This document shows positions 26,211 through 34,466 of a stretch of DNA of 64,000 nucleotides, piece by piece. How positions within the stretch are numbered: the stretch's first letter is position 1; each line of letters opens with the position of its first letter. A model generated the notes under the pieces. That model made no database searches. It saw only the letters and a program-made list of their open reading frames with translations, and was not told where the DNA came from. The DNA is from Polynucleobacter sp. MWH-Braz-FAM2G (GTDB lineage: Bacteria; Pseudomonadota; Gammaproteobacteria; Burkholderiales; Burkholderiaceae), in assembly GCF_018687635.1 (NCBI RefSeq), contig NZ_CP061300.1, positions 434,001 to 498,000 of the forward strand, written 5' to 3'. Made by a program: the position numbers and the translations under genes.

Positions 26211-27194
26211 ATGAGTCGTTGGATATTGAATAAGTCCAAGTTTTGGATCGTTGCCCTATTGGGTTTTTCCTCAATTGCTGTAAATGCTCAGACTAAATGG
26301 GATTTGGCGAGCGCATATCCCGTAAGTAATTTTCATACTGAAAATCTTCAACAATTAGCTGCGGATGTTGAAAAAGCTACCGGTGGTAAGTTGAAGATTG
26401 TGGTTCATCCAAATGGTTCATTATTTCCAGCAAATGGTATTAAGCGTGGTGTTCAAACAGGGCAGGCGCAAATGGGGGAAGTGTTAATTTCTGTATTGGC
26501 AAATGAAAACCCTATTTTTGGAGTTGATTCAATTCCTTTTTTAGCAACCAGCTATAAGGATTCTGAAAAGCTGTGGAAGCTTTCCAAAAACGCTACGGAA
26601 GCAGCTTTGCAAAAGCAAGGCTTGAAAGTGGTTTATGCGGTACCTTGGCCACCACAGGGTCTTTATTCCAAGAATCCTATTAATTCAGGCGCCGATATGA
26701 AGGGTTTGAAATGGAGAGCTTATAACCCAGCTACATCCAAAATTGCTGAGTTAGTGGGTGCGCAGCCAGTGACAGTTCAGGTTGCTGATTTAGCTCAGGC
26801 TATGGCTACAGGCACGATTAATTCCATGATGACTTCTGGGGCAACTGGTGTAGATATCAAGGCTTGGGAAAGCTTGAGGTATTACTACGAAGTGGATGCA
26901 TGGCTACCTAAAAATATTTTGATGGTGAATCAGAAAGCATTTGATGCATTGGATAAGCCAACGCAAACAGCGTTACTAAAAGCCTGTGCTGAAGCTGAAA
27001 AGCGTGGGACAAAAGTATCCGAAGAAAAAACCAAGCAATATAACGAGACTTTGGCGAAGAATGGTATGGTTGTTCAAAAACCATCTCCTCAGTTGAAGAA
27101 TGACTTGGATAGAGTTGGGCGCATCATGGTTGCTGAATGGATCCGCAGTGCCGGTGATGAAGGACAAAAAATCATCGAAGAATTTAAAAAATAA
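26211..27194 (+). CDS. dctP: TRAP transporter solute-binding protein (DctP family), probably for 5-oxoproline
   Basis: Periplasmic binding protein of 327 residues with a Sec signal peptide ending near VNA-QT. Family marks: TENLQQLAADVEKATGGKLKI, and the carboxylate-binding Arg in DMKGLKWRAYNPAT. It captures an organic acid and passes it to the DctQM membrane pair that follows. The genes behind it encode 5-oxoprolinase, so pyroglutamate is the most likely ligand; this is inferred from context. AGGAG seven bases before ATG supports the start. Confidence 0.9.
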   Translation: MSRWILNKSKFWIVALLGFSSIAVNAQTKWDLASAYPVSNFHTENLQQLAADVEKATGGKLKIVVHPNGSLFPANGIKRGVQTGQAQMGEVLISVLANENPIFGVDSIPFLATSYKDSEKLWKLSKNATEAALQKQGLKVVYAVPWPPQGLYSKNPINSGADMKGLKWRAYNPATSKIAELVGAQPVTVQVADLAQAMATGTINSMMTSGATGVDIKAWESLRYYYEVDAWLPKNILMVNQKAFDALDKPTQTALLKACAEAEKRGTKVSEEKTKQYNETLAKNGMVVQKPSPQLKNDLDRVGRIMVAEWIRSAGDEGQKIIEEFKK

Positions 27195-27199
27195 GATTT

Positions 27200-27754
27200 A
27201 TGCACGCACCACGAAGTTTATACGGTCGTCTTTTAGATGGCCTGATTCAAGGGGCCGCCGCTTTGGCGGCCTTATGTATTCTCGGTATCTGTATTTTGAT
27301 GGTTTCCATGTCGCTTTCTCGGGAGTTTGGCATCAACCTACGCGGAGCTGATGACCTAATTGCTTGGTTATGCGCGGCTTCAGCCTTCTTAATACTTGGT
27401 CAAACATTTCAACATGGAGGCATTGTCCGCGTTGAAATTTTCTTAAGCACATTGAATGATGTATGGAAAAAGCGCTTGGAGATCGCTGGCCTAGCTGTGA
27501 TGTCTGTTTTTTGTTTTTACGCCTTAGCTGCTTTTTCATTATTTGTGTATCAAAGTTGGGAATTTAATGATGTTTCACAGGGCCAAATTATTGTACCGCT
27601 TTGGATTCCGCAAATTTTTACGGCATTTGGTTGCCTTATCTTTCTCTTAGCGGTGATTGATGAATTAATTCGTGTGATTAAAGGCGGTAAACCTCGTTAT
27701 CAACAAATGGCAGAAGAGCGCTTATCTGCGGGTGATTTTGGGGAGACCTTGTGA
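27200..27754 (+). CDS. dctQ: TRAP transporter small membrane subunit (DctQ)
   Basis: A 184-residue protein with four membrane helices (for example AALAALCILGICILMVSMSL and AFGCLIFLLAVIDELIRV), the DctQ topology. It ends in a charged cytoplasmic tail. It forms the small subunit with DctM and overlaps its gene by GTGA. Confidence 0.92.
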   Translation: MHAPRSLYGRLLDGLIQGAAALAALCILGICILMVSMSLSREFGINLRGADDLIAWLCAASAFLILGQTFQHGGIVRVEIFLSTLNDVWKKRLEIAGLAVMSVFCFYALAAFSLFVYQSWEFNDVSQGQIIVPLWIPQIFTAFGCLIFLLAVIDELIRVIKGGKPRYQQMAEERLSAGDFGETL

Positions 27755-29061
27755 GCATTACGTTAATCGCTCTTATCTTATTGGTCTTGATGTCATTCCT
27801 GCTCTTGATGGGTATTTGGATCCCAGCTGGGGTGGCAATTACCGCGTGGTTTGGCTTAGCTTTCTTCTCCGATAAAGATACGATGATGAATTTAGCCAAT
27901 GTTTGGTGGAATTCCAGCTCATCCTATACCTTAGCTTCTTTGCCATTATTTGTTTGGATGGGCGAGATCTTGTTCAGAACTAAATTATCAGAACAAATGT
28001 TTACCGGTTTGTCTCCATGGCTCAATTGGCTACCTGGACGATTAATGCATGTGAATATTTTGGGTTGCGGCATTTTTGGCTCTGTCTCTGGTTCATCCGC
28101 GGCTACTTGTGCCACTATTGCGAAATCTGCTTTGCCAGAGCTCACAAAGCGTGGCTACGATGAAAAAATCACCCTCGGCTCTTTGTCATGTGCTGGCACC
28201 TTGGGGATATTGATTCCACCTTCAATCACCATGGTGGTGTACGCTGTAGCGGCCGATCAATCCATCATTCGAATCTTCTTGGCGGGATTTATCCCTGGCG
28301 CAATTTTGATGGGCTTATTTTCTGGCTACATTATTGTTTGGGCTTTGTTAAATCCCAATAAAACACCTCCAGCAGAAAAGTATTCTTGGCATCAGCGTCT
28401 TCATTCCATTGGACAATTGATGCCGTGTACAGCATTAATTATTTTTATTGCCTGGTTGATGTTGGCTGGATACTCTACTGCGACAGAGGCAGCTGCTTAT
28501 GGGGTTGTGGGTTCTCTGATATTGGCAGCGGTAGGGCGTAATCTTTCCTGGTCTAACTTTTGGCAGAGTTTGCTTTCAGCTACTCGTTTAACAGCCATGA
28601 TTATGTTTGTCTTAGGAGCAACCTCATTTCTATCGATTGTGATGAGCTATACCGGCATTCCAAGAGGGCTGGCAGAGTGGGTGCAAAGTATGCATCTTTC
28701 GCCATGGGCACTCATTTTTGTATTAACCATTATTTATATTTTGTTGGGTACTGCCCTAGATGGTATTTCGATGATCGCCTTAACTACGGTGACGGTGTTA
28801 CCTATGGTGCAGCAAGCTGGTTTTGATTTAGTGTGGTTTGGAATTTTCATTGTGCTATTGGTAGAGATTGCAGAAGTGACGCCACCCGTTGGATTTAATC
28901 TATTTGTCTTGCAGAGCATGACTGGTAAAGATAGTAACTACATTGCCAAAGTTTCTTTACCCTTCTTTGCCATGATGGTTGTGGCAGTTGCGATGATTAC
29001 CATATGGCCTGAATTGGTCACATGGCTGCCAGATCAATTTTTGCAAAAAGAAATTAAGTAG
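27751..29061 (+). CDS. dctM: TRAP transporter large membrane subunit (DctM)
   Basis: A sodium- or proton-driven permease of 436 residues with about 12 helices. DctM signatures: GCGIFGSVSGSSAATCATIAK, LGILIPPSITMVVYAVAADQSI, FLAGFIPGAILMGLF and VEIAEVTPPVGFNLFVLQ. The start is GTG at 27751, inside the end of dctQ. It is followed 5 bases later by the fused 5-oxoprolinase gene. Confidence 0.95.
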   Translation: MSITLIALILLVLMSFLLLMGIWIPAGVAITAWFGLAFFSDKDTMMNLANVWWNSSSSYTLASLPLFVWMGEILFRTKLSEQMFTGLSPWLNWLPGRLMHVNILGCGIFGSVSGSSAATCATIAKSALPELTKRGYDEKITLGSLSCAGTLGILIPPSITMVVYAVAADQSIIRIFLAGFIPGAILMGLFSGYIIVWALLNPNKTPPAEKYSWHQRLHSIGQLMPCTALIIFIAWLMLAGYSTATEAAAYGVVGSLILAAVGRNLSWSNFWQSLLSATRLTAMIMFVLGATSFLSIVMSYTGIPRGLAEWVQSMHLSPWALIFVLTIIYILLGTALDGISMIALTTVTVLPMVQQAGFDLVWFGIFIVLLVEIAEVTPPVGFNLFVLQSMTGKDSNYIAKVSLPFFAMMVVAVAMITIWPELVTWLPDQFLQKEIK

Positions 29062-29066
29062 CCTCA

Positions 29067-30830
29067 ATGCAGTTGAAAAGATCTAGGAAAGTCGCTGGCA
29101 AGGTTGACATCCTTGATTTGGGTGATGCTGCTTTATTTGTTGATTTCCGGAGCTATCCAGAGCCTTTAAGCAAGATTCACGAATTATCCGATCTCATATT
29201 TTCGTTCTCACCAGAATGGCTTTTAGATTTAATCCCTGGCATTGATAGTCTTTTAGTCGCATTAAAATTTTCAGGACCTAGCTATCAAGATACCCGCCTT
29301 ACTGCTAAAGCAGAAATTGAATCGCTAATTAAAAAGTTATTGAGTGAAAAAAAGCGAGAGCTGAATAATGAGGCGGTACATCGCATTCGGGTCTGTTATG
29401 ACCCAGAGCTGGCTCCGGATTTATTAGCAAGTGCAGAGAAATGTAGGTTGACGGTAAGAGAATTTATTAATCGTCATAAAAACTCGGAAATTCGTGTAGA
29501 TATTTTGGGTTTTATGCCGGGATTTTCATACTGCAGCGGTTTGGATTCTAGCTTAAGGCTGCCCCGCTTAGAATCGCCACGAACTGCTGTGCCTGCAGGG
29601 TCTGTGGCTATCGCAGAATTGCAGACTGCGATTTATCCTCAGGCTACTCCAGGGGGCTGGAATATTATCGGCCGCAGCCCCGATGTGTTGTTCGATCCCC
29701 ATAAGTCTGATCCGAGCTTACTGAGGGCTGGCGATCGTGTTGAGTTTATCGAAATTGATTTAGCCGAATTTAGAAAAATTGAAGCGCAAAACTTGACGAA
29801 AGTGGCGCAAAAGACATCAACAGAAAATGTAAGCAATCATGCTGTTGAGGTCATATCTCCGGGTTTGCAAACCACGATTCAAAGCTTGCCTCGATACGGT
29901 TTTGCACACTTAGCATTGAGCGCTGGCGGTCCAATGGATCTTGAGGGTGCGCGAATGGCAAACACTTTATTGGGGAATTCAGATGATGCAACAGGGCTCG
30001 AAATAACAGGCTCAGGTACAAAATTACTATTTCATGAGGATGTGTGGGTTGCCTGGGTTGGGGCTCAGTGCATAGTTCAAGTGAATGGCAATGTTGTTCC
30101 AGGAAATCGACCTGTGCATATGCGTAAAGGTGAAACTTTGAGTTTTGGAACAATGCAGTTAGGGTGCAGAATATTTCTAGCGTTAAGTGGTGGCATTGAA
30201 AGTGAGTTTATTTTGGGCGGTCAGGGCTCTCATCTCAGTGCTGGAATTGGTGGCGGTGCCTTGCAAAAGGGGGATGCCTTGTATTTGCCTCGTGCACAAG
30301 ATATTTATCAAAAACCATTCTTTAGAAAAATGAGGGATGCAGAAATACGTTTTCCAAAATGGTCAATTGCTTCGCCAGCTTTGCCGGGAAGAAAGCTAGA
30401 AATTATTAAAGTACTACCTAGTATTCATTTGGGGGTATTGAGTGCAGATGAACAAGATGCTTTATGGAAGACCGTGTGGACTGTATCTTCGCAAAGCAAT
30501 CGTATGGGAATGCGTTTAGAAAGTGATTTCAAAATATCAAGTTCGATAACAGGAATCCCTTCTCAGGGAATCTGGTTTGGAACAGTTCAGCTGCCCCCAT
30601 CTGGTCAACCTATTTTGATGATGGCTGAGCACCAAACTACGGGCGGATACCCGAGATTAATGGAAACGCTGAGTTCTGAGCGATCTAAGTTAGGTCAATT
30701 AAGGGCGGGCGACAAAATACAGTTTTTGCCGATTACACTAGATGAGGCTGATCAAATTAATGCATCATTTTTTAGTGAGCAGAGAAAAACATTTGATAAT
30801 GTACGAGCAACTCTTTTGGCGACATCATGA
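29067..30830 (+). CDS. pxpBC: 5-Oxoprolinase subunits B and C fused (PxpB-PxpC)
   Basis: A 587-residue fusion. Residues 1 to about 235 are PxpB (KipI/Ahs1): IRVCYDPELAPDL, FINRHKNSEIRVDILGFMPG, RTAVPAGSVAIAELQTAIYP and GGWNIIGRSP. Residues from about 255 are PxpC (KipA/Ahs2): VISPGLQTTIQSLPRYG, LSAGGPMDLEGARMANTLLG, FLALSGGIESEFILGGQGSH and GIPSQGIWFGTVQLPPSGQP. With PxpA it hydrolyses 5-oxoproline to glutamate using ATP. In E. coli the two are separate genes. A linker rich in Lys, Ser and Thr joins the halves. Spacing and overlap place it in one operon with the TRAP genes and pxpA. Confidence 0.94.
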   Translation: MQLKRSRKVAGKVDILDLGDAALFVDFRSYPEPLSKIHELSDLIFSFSPEWLLDLIPGIDSLLVALKFSGPSYQDTRLTAKAEIESLIKKLLSEKKRELNNEAVHRIRVCYDPELAPDLLASAEKCRLTVREFINRHKNSEIRVDILGFMPGFSYCSGLDSSLRLPRLESPRTAVPAGSVAIAELQTAIYPQATPGGWNIIGRSPDVLFDPHKSDPSLLRAGDRVEFIEIDLAEFRKIEAQNLTKVAQKTSTENVSNHAVEVISPGLQTTIQSLPRYGFAHLALSAGGPMDLEGARMANTLLGNSDDATGLEITGSGTKLLFHEDVWVAWVGAQCIVQVNGNVVPGNRPVHMRKGETLSFGTMQLGCRIFLALSGGIESEFILGGQGSHLSAGIGGGALQKGDALYLPRAQDIYQKPFFRKMRDAEIRFPKWSIASPALPGRKLEIIKVLPSIHLGVLSADEQDALWKTVWTVSSQSNRMGMRLESDFKISSSITGIPSQGIWFGTVQLPPSGQPILMMAEHQTTGGYPRLMETLSSERSKLGQLRAGDKIQFLPITLDEADQINASFFSEQRKTFDNVRATLLATS

Positions 30831-31555
30831 AACAAAAAATTGACCTCAATTGTGATATGGGAGAGGGCTTCGGCGTTTGGGAGATGGGCAATGATCTTGC
30901 CCTATTGGACTGTATTGACTCTACCAATATAGCCTGTGGGTGGCATGCGGGCGATCCCGAGCGGATGAAAAAATTAGTATCTGCTGCTTTACAAAAGCAG
31001 ATACTGATAGGCGCTCATCCCAGTTTGCCAGATCTAGTTGGCTTTGGCAGGAGAGAGATGTCAATTACTCCTAATGATGCATACAACTTTGTTTTGTACC
31101 AGGCAGGAGCGCTACAAGCATTTGTTCATGCTCAGGGTGGCAAGCTTCACCATGTCAAACCACACGGTGCTTTTTATAATCAAGCAGCAAGAGATTTGAA
31201 TCTGGCTCGCGCTATTGCACAAGCCGTCAAGGATCTAGGAAGTGACATTATTTTGTACGGCCTTGCAGGTAGCTGTTTTGTTGAAGCTGCAAACCAGATT
31301 GGAATTCCCCTTTGGCAAGAGGTATTTGCAGACCGGCGTTACACATCAGAAGGGTATTTAGTTCCTCGCACTCAGGCTGGAGCTTTAATTGAGAGTGAAG
31401 ATGAGGCGGCTGCTCAGGCTATACGCATGGCTCAAAAAGGTGAAGTGGTCGCCCTAGATGGAAGTATTGTCAAAGTGAAGGCTGATACCCTATGTATTCA
31501 TGGGGATAGTCCAACTGCTCTTGATTTTGCGAAAAAGATTAAAGCTTCACTGTAA
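30827..31555 (+). CDS. pxpA: 5-Oxoprolinase subunit A (PxpA, LamB/YcsF family)
   Basis: A 242-residue protein with the YcsF signatures IDLNCDMGEGFGVWEMGND, STNIACGWHAGDPERM, IGAHPSLPDLVGFGRREM, HHVKPHGAFYNQAARD and EVFADRRYTSEGYLVPR. It binds and phosphorylates 5-oxoproline in the PxpABC enzyme that returns pyroglutamate, a spontaneous product of glutamine and of protein N-termini, to glutamate. ATGA overlap with pxpBC. Confidence 0.96.
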   Translation: MKQKIDLNCDMGEGFGVWEMGNDLALLDCIDSTNIACGWHAGDPERMKKLVSAALQKQILIGAHPSLPDLVGFGRREMSITPNDAYNFVLYQAGALQAFVHAQGGKLHHVKPHGAFYNQAARDLNLARAIAQAVKDLGSDIILYGLAGSCFVEAANQIGIPLWQEVFADRRYTSEGYLVPRTQAGALIESEDEAAAQAIRMAQKGEVVALDGSIVKVKADTLCIHGDSPTALDFAKKIKASL

Positions 31556-31681
31556 TTATTCTTAACTGAAGATATCAAAATAAGATTGAGCGAACTTAAA
31601 AGAGTTGCTCTAAAACCGGTGTTGCCGAGTTTGCCTTGGTAAGTAGAATTAAAAACACATTCCAAACGAGGGAAGAAAAAA

Positions 31682-32653
31682 ATGAACAATACGAGACTCA
31701 CTTTCAAGGTAATGATTGTTCTTGGACTATGCTTGATATTTGGCCGAGTATATGCCGCAGATCCTTGGCCTGACCATCCCATTAAGTTCGTTGTGGGCTT
31801 TGGCCCTGGGGGTGCGAACGATACTGTTGCCAGGGTAGTCGCTGAAGCTGCATCAAAACAATTGGGGCAGCCTATTATTGTTGAGAATAAGCCTGGGGCT
31901 GGCTCCGTGTTGGGTGCAGATTTTGTAGCCAAGAGTGCGCCCGATGGTTACACATTCTTTGTTAGCGCTGGCGGAATTATCACCAATCCGATGATCAAGA
32001 CATCGATGCCTTATAAGGAGGGCGACTTAGTTCCAGTGGGTTTATTGACTATTAGTCCATCAATTATTGTTGTTTCAGCGGATTCAAAAATTAATAATTT
32101 GAAGGATCTACTGGTGCTAGCTAAAGAGCCTAAAGGGCTTAACTTTTCTACTGCTGGTACAGGCAGTACCCCGCATTTCGTAGCAGAGATGTTAAAAGTT
32201 AAAGCAGGCGGCAAGTATGAAATCATTCCTTATAAGAGTGGTTCAGAAGGAATGGTGGCAGTAATTTCTAATCAAGTCGATGCTACATCTGAGGCAAGTG
32301 TTGTGGTCATACCTCAGATTCAAGGAGGAAAATTAAAACCCATCGCCTCAACTTGGAATAAACGGATTAGTGCGTTACCAAATGTGCCAACCACTAAAGA
32401 ACAGGGTTACCCAGAGGTTTTGATTGGTCACTGGGCGGGGGTATTTGCACCTAAGGGCACGCCGGATGCAATCTTGGAAAAAATGAACCAAGCGATTAAT
32501 GCAGGGTTAAAGACGCCAGCCGTTCAGGCTCGCCTTACTCCTCAAGGTATTGAGCCATCCCCGGGAACTCGCGCAACATTTAGTAAGTTCTTGGCTGATG
32601 AAAAGGCAAGGCTCGAGCCTATCGTCAAACGCGCTAATATGAAAGAGGATTAA
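31682..32653 (+). CDS. Bug/TctC-family periplasmic solute-binding protein
   Basis: A 323-residue receptor with signal peptide (cleavage near VYA-AD) and the family motifs DHPIKFVVGFGPGGANDTVA, GQPIIVENKPGAGSVLGADF, KSAPDGYTFFVSAGGII and GKLKPIAST. It binds small organic acids in the periplasm. No TctA/TctB membrane genes are near it. It is 126 bases after pxpA with its own GAGG ribosome site, so a role with 5-oxoproline is possible but unproven. Its TAA stop overlaps the stop of the convergent DUF1841 gene in a shared TTAA. Confidence 0.93.
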   Translation: MNNTRLTFKVMIVLGLCLIFGRVYAADPWPDHPIKFVVGFGPGGANDTVARVVAEAASKQLGQPIIVENKPGAGSVLGADFVAKSAPDGYTFFVSAGGIITNPMIKTSMPYKEGDLVPVGLLTISPSIIVVSADSKINNLKDLLVLAKEPKGLNFSTAGTGSTPHFVAEMLKVKAGGKYEIIPYKSGSEGMVAVISNQVDATSEASVVVIPQIQGGKLKPIASTWNKRISALPNVPTTKEQGYPEVLIGHWAGVFAPKGTPDAILEKMNQAINAGLKTPAVQARLTPQGIEPSPGTRATFSKFLADEKARLEPIVKRANMKED

Positions 32654-33081
32654 ACCAATCTCTTTAAGGCTTCCAGATACTTCTCTGGGTTCAGTGGCTG
32701 ACCTGCACGCTGTGCTTCCCACATGACTTGGCCAAGACATTCCATCATGAGGTGTTGGGCCTCATGCATGGACCCTAATTTTTGAGATAGCTTGTCGGCT
32801 ATTTCCTTAATGCCAGGTGGTTGATTAATCGATATTTGCTCACTGATGGATAAATGCATCGATAGATGTAGAAATGGATTGGTTTCTCCGCGTTCAGGGG
32901 TGTAGTCTTGTTCTAGGGCGCCTTCTGGATTGGTGAGCAGGGAATGGTATTCGGGGTGTTCAACTATCCAATCACTTGCAAGTGTTTCCATGGGGTCGAG
33001 AATGTGATTTTCGGTTTTCTTTTTCCAGGTATCACAGAAAAAGCGACGCACTTCTTCACGAGTTGGGTTAAATATCGCCAC
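32650..33081 (-). CDS. DUF1841 family protein
   Basis: A protein of about 143 residues opening with IFNPTREEVRRFFCDTWKKK and ending in an alpha-helical C-terminal part (LGQVMWEAQRAGQPLNPEKY), as in DUF1841, a betaproteobacterial and gammaproteobacterial family of unknown role. The start is GTG at 33081: AAAGGAAAA lies 6 bases upstream, and family members begin at this point. An ATG 99 bases further upstream would read antisense-free but non-family sequence inside nth and is rejected. It overlaps nth by 14 bases, so it belongs to the rsxB-nth run. Confidence 0.88.
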   Translation of the reverse strand: MAIFNPTREEVRRFFCDTWKKKTENHILDPMETLASDWIVEHPEYHSLLTNPEGALEQDYTPERGETNPFLHLSMHLSISEQISINQPPGIKEIADKLSQKLGSMHEAQHLMMECLGQVMWEAQRAGQPLNPEKYLEALKRLV

Positions 33082-33727
33082 GAACTTTTCCTTTAGCAGT
33101 TTTTTGTTTAAAGCCACATAGAGGCTCAACAATGCATAGCCCGCATTCGGGGTTGCGTGCTTTACAAGTATATCGACCATGCAAAATAAGCCAGTGATGG
33201 GCGTCTAATAAGTATTCCTTAGGAACACGCTTTAGTAATTGTTCTTCAACTTTAAGAACATCTTTGCCAGGAGCCAGTCCAGTTCGATTGGAAACTCGAA
33301 AGATATGTGTATCAACTGCAATAGTGGGTTGACCAAAAGCAGTATTAAGAATGACGTTGGCAGTTTTTCTACCAACGCCTGGAAGGGCTTCTAATTCTTC
33401 GCGAGTTTGGGGAACTTCACCACCATGTTTTTCCAAGAGTAATCGACATGTCTCTTGAATATGCTTGCCTTTGGAGTTAAATAAACCGATGTGTTGAATA
33501 AAGGGCCTGACACCCTCTTCGCCCAAATCCAATAAGGCTTGCGGGGTGTTGGCAATCTTAAATAATTTACGTGTCCCTTTGTTGACAGACACATCAGTAG
33601 CTTGGGCTGAAAGCAATACTGCGATCAATAACTCAAAAGGCGAGTTGTATTCCAATTCGGTTTTGGGCTTTGGATTATTAGCCTTGAGTTGCTCAAAAAA
33701 AGCGCGACGCTTTTCTAGGTTCATCAT
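33068..33727 (-). CDS. nth: Endonuclease III
   Basis: Base-excision repair glycosylase/AP lyase for oxidised pyrimidines, 219 residues. Helix-hairpin-helix LPGVGRKTANVIL holds the catalytic Lys; the catalytic Asp is in VDTHIFRVSNRTGLA; and the C-terminal Cys set C-X6-C-X2-C-X5-C (CKARNPECGLCIVEPLC) holds a [4Fe-4S] cluster. The start overlaps the rsxB stop. The rsxB-nth order is common in this lineage. Confidence 0.97.
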   Translation of the reverse strand: MMNLEKRRAFFEQLKANNPKPKTELEYNSPFELLIAVLLSAQATDVSVNKGTRKLFKIANTPQALLDLGEEGVRPFIQHIGLFNSKGKHIQETCRLLLEKHGGEVPQTREELEALPGVGRKTANVILNTAFGQPTIAVDTHIFRVSNRTGLAPGKDVLKVEEQLLKRVPKEYLLDAHHWLILHGRYTCKARNPECGLCIVEPLCGFKQKTAKGKVRGDI

Positions 33728-34410
33728 TTCTTTTGTTGAGCTCGCGCAATTGCAGCTGCAATGATGGCGCGTTTGCGTTCTTGTTCTTTTAGTTCTTCTT
33801 CGGAGTGAGGTGTTTCACTATTTACTGCCTTGAGTTTTGCCGCTGCTTTTCTAGCCAAACGTTCATCATTATCTTTTTGCTCTCTATCAAGACGCTGCTT
33901 ACGATCGTGATATCGCTTACGCGAAATGTTGGCCAGATCCGATGACCAAGCATCCCAACCAGTTTGGTTGCCAGTAACATCAATCATGCTGATGCAATCA
34001 ACTGGGCACGGCGGAATACAGAGATCACAACCGGTGCACCAGTCAGTTAAAACCACATGCATTTGTTTTGAAGCGCCAACAATGGCATCTACTGGACAGG
34101 CCTGTATGCATAAAGTGCAGCCAATGCATTTCTGGGGGTCGATGAATGCAACTGGTCGTGGTCGCTCCACGCCGCACTCGGGATCGATAGTTGGGTGGAG
34201 ATCAAAGGCATCTTGTGGATAGATGGGTATCAGAGCCTTGCTAAGGCGTTTAATGCCCTCAACGCCCCCTGGAGGACAACGATTGGGTAATGCATCGCCA
34301 GCGGCCATCGCTTCTGCGTAACCCCGACAATCGGGGTAGCCACATTTGGTGCATTGGGTTTGAGGGAGGATATCCTCAAGTTGATCAATGAGTTTGTCTT
34401 TGCGGCTCAT
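33724..34410 (-). CDS. rsxB: RnfB/RsxB-like ferredoxin
   Basis: A 228-residue iron-sulfur protein. The N-terminal cluster site TQCTKCGYPDCRGYAEAM is the Fe4_21-type [4Fe-4S] domain of RnfB. Two ferredoxin motifs follow (CIGCTLCIQACPVD and CTGCDLCIPPCPVD), then a charged coiled-coil tail rich in Lys, Arg and Glu. The membrane anchor of true RnfB is missing and no other rnf genes are present, so this is the stand-alone form seen next to nth in betaproteobacteria. The electron partner is unknown. Confidence 0.88.
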   Translation of the reverse strand: MSRKDKLIDQLEDILPQTQCTKCGYPDCRGYAEAMAAGDALPNRCPPGGVEGIKRLSKALIPIYPQDAFDLHPTIDPECGVERPRPVAFIDPQKCIGCTLCIQACPVDAIVGASKQMHVVLTDWCTGCDLCIPPCPVDCISMIDVTGNQTGWDAWSSDLANISRKRYHDRKQRLDREQKDNDERLARKAAAKLKAVNSETPHSEEELKEQERKRAIIAAAIARAQQKK

Positions 34411-34436
34411 GAAATTGCTTTATGGGTATCCTGTCA

Positions 34437-34466
34437 AAATTAAAGGCTCCGAAGAGCCCTTAATTT
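34437..34466 (-). terminator. Terminator overlapping the phaZ stop codon
   Basis: A 13-bp stem (34437-34449 with 34454-34466) with a TTCG tetraloop on the minus strand, and T bases in the lower stem. The phaZ TAA lies in its first arm, so the stem begins inside the gene. Confidence 0.85.
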
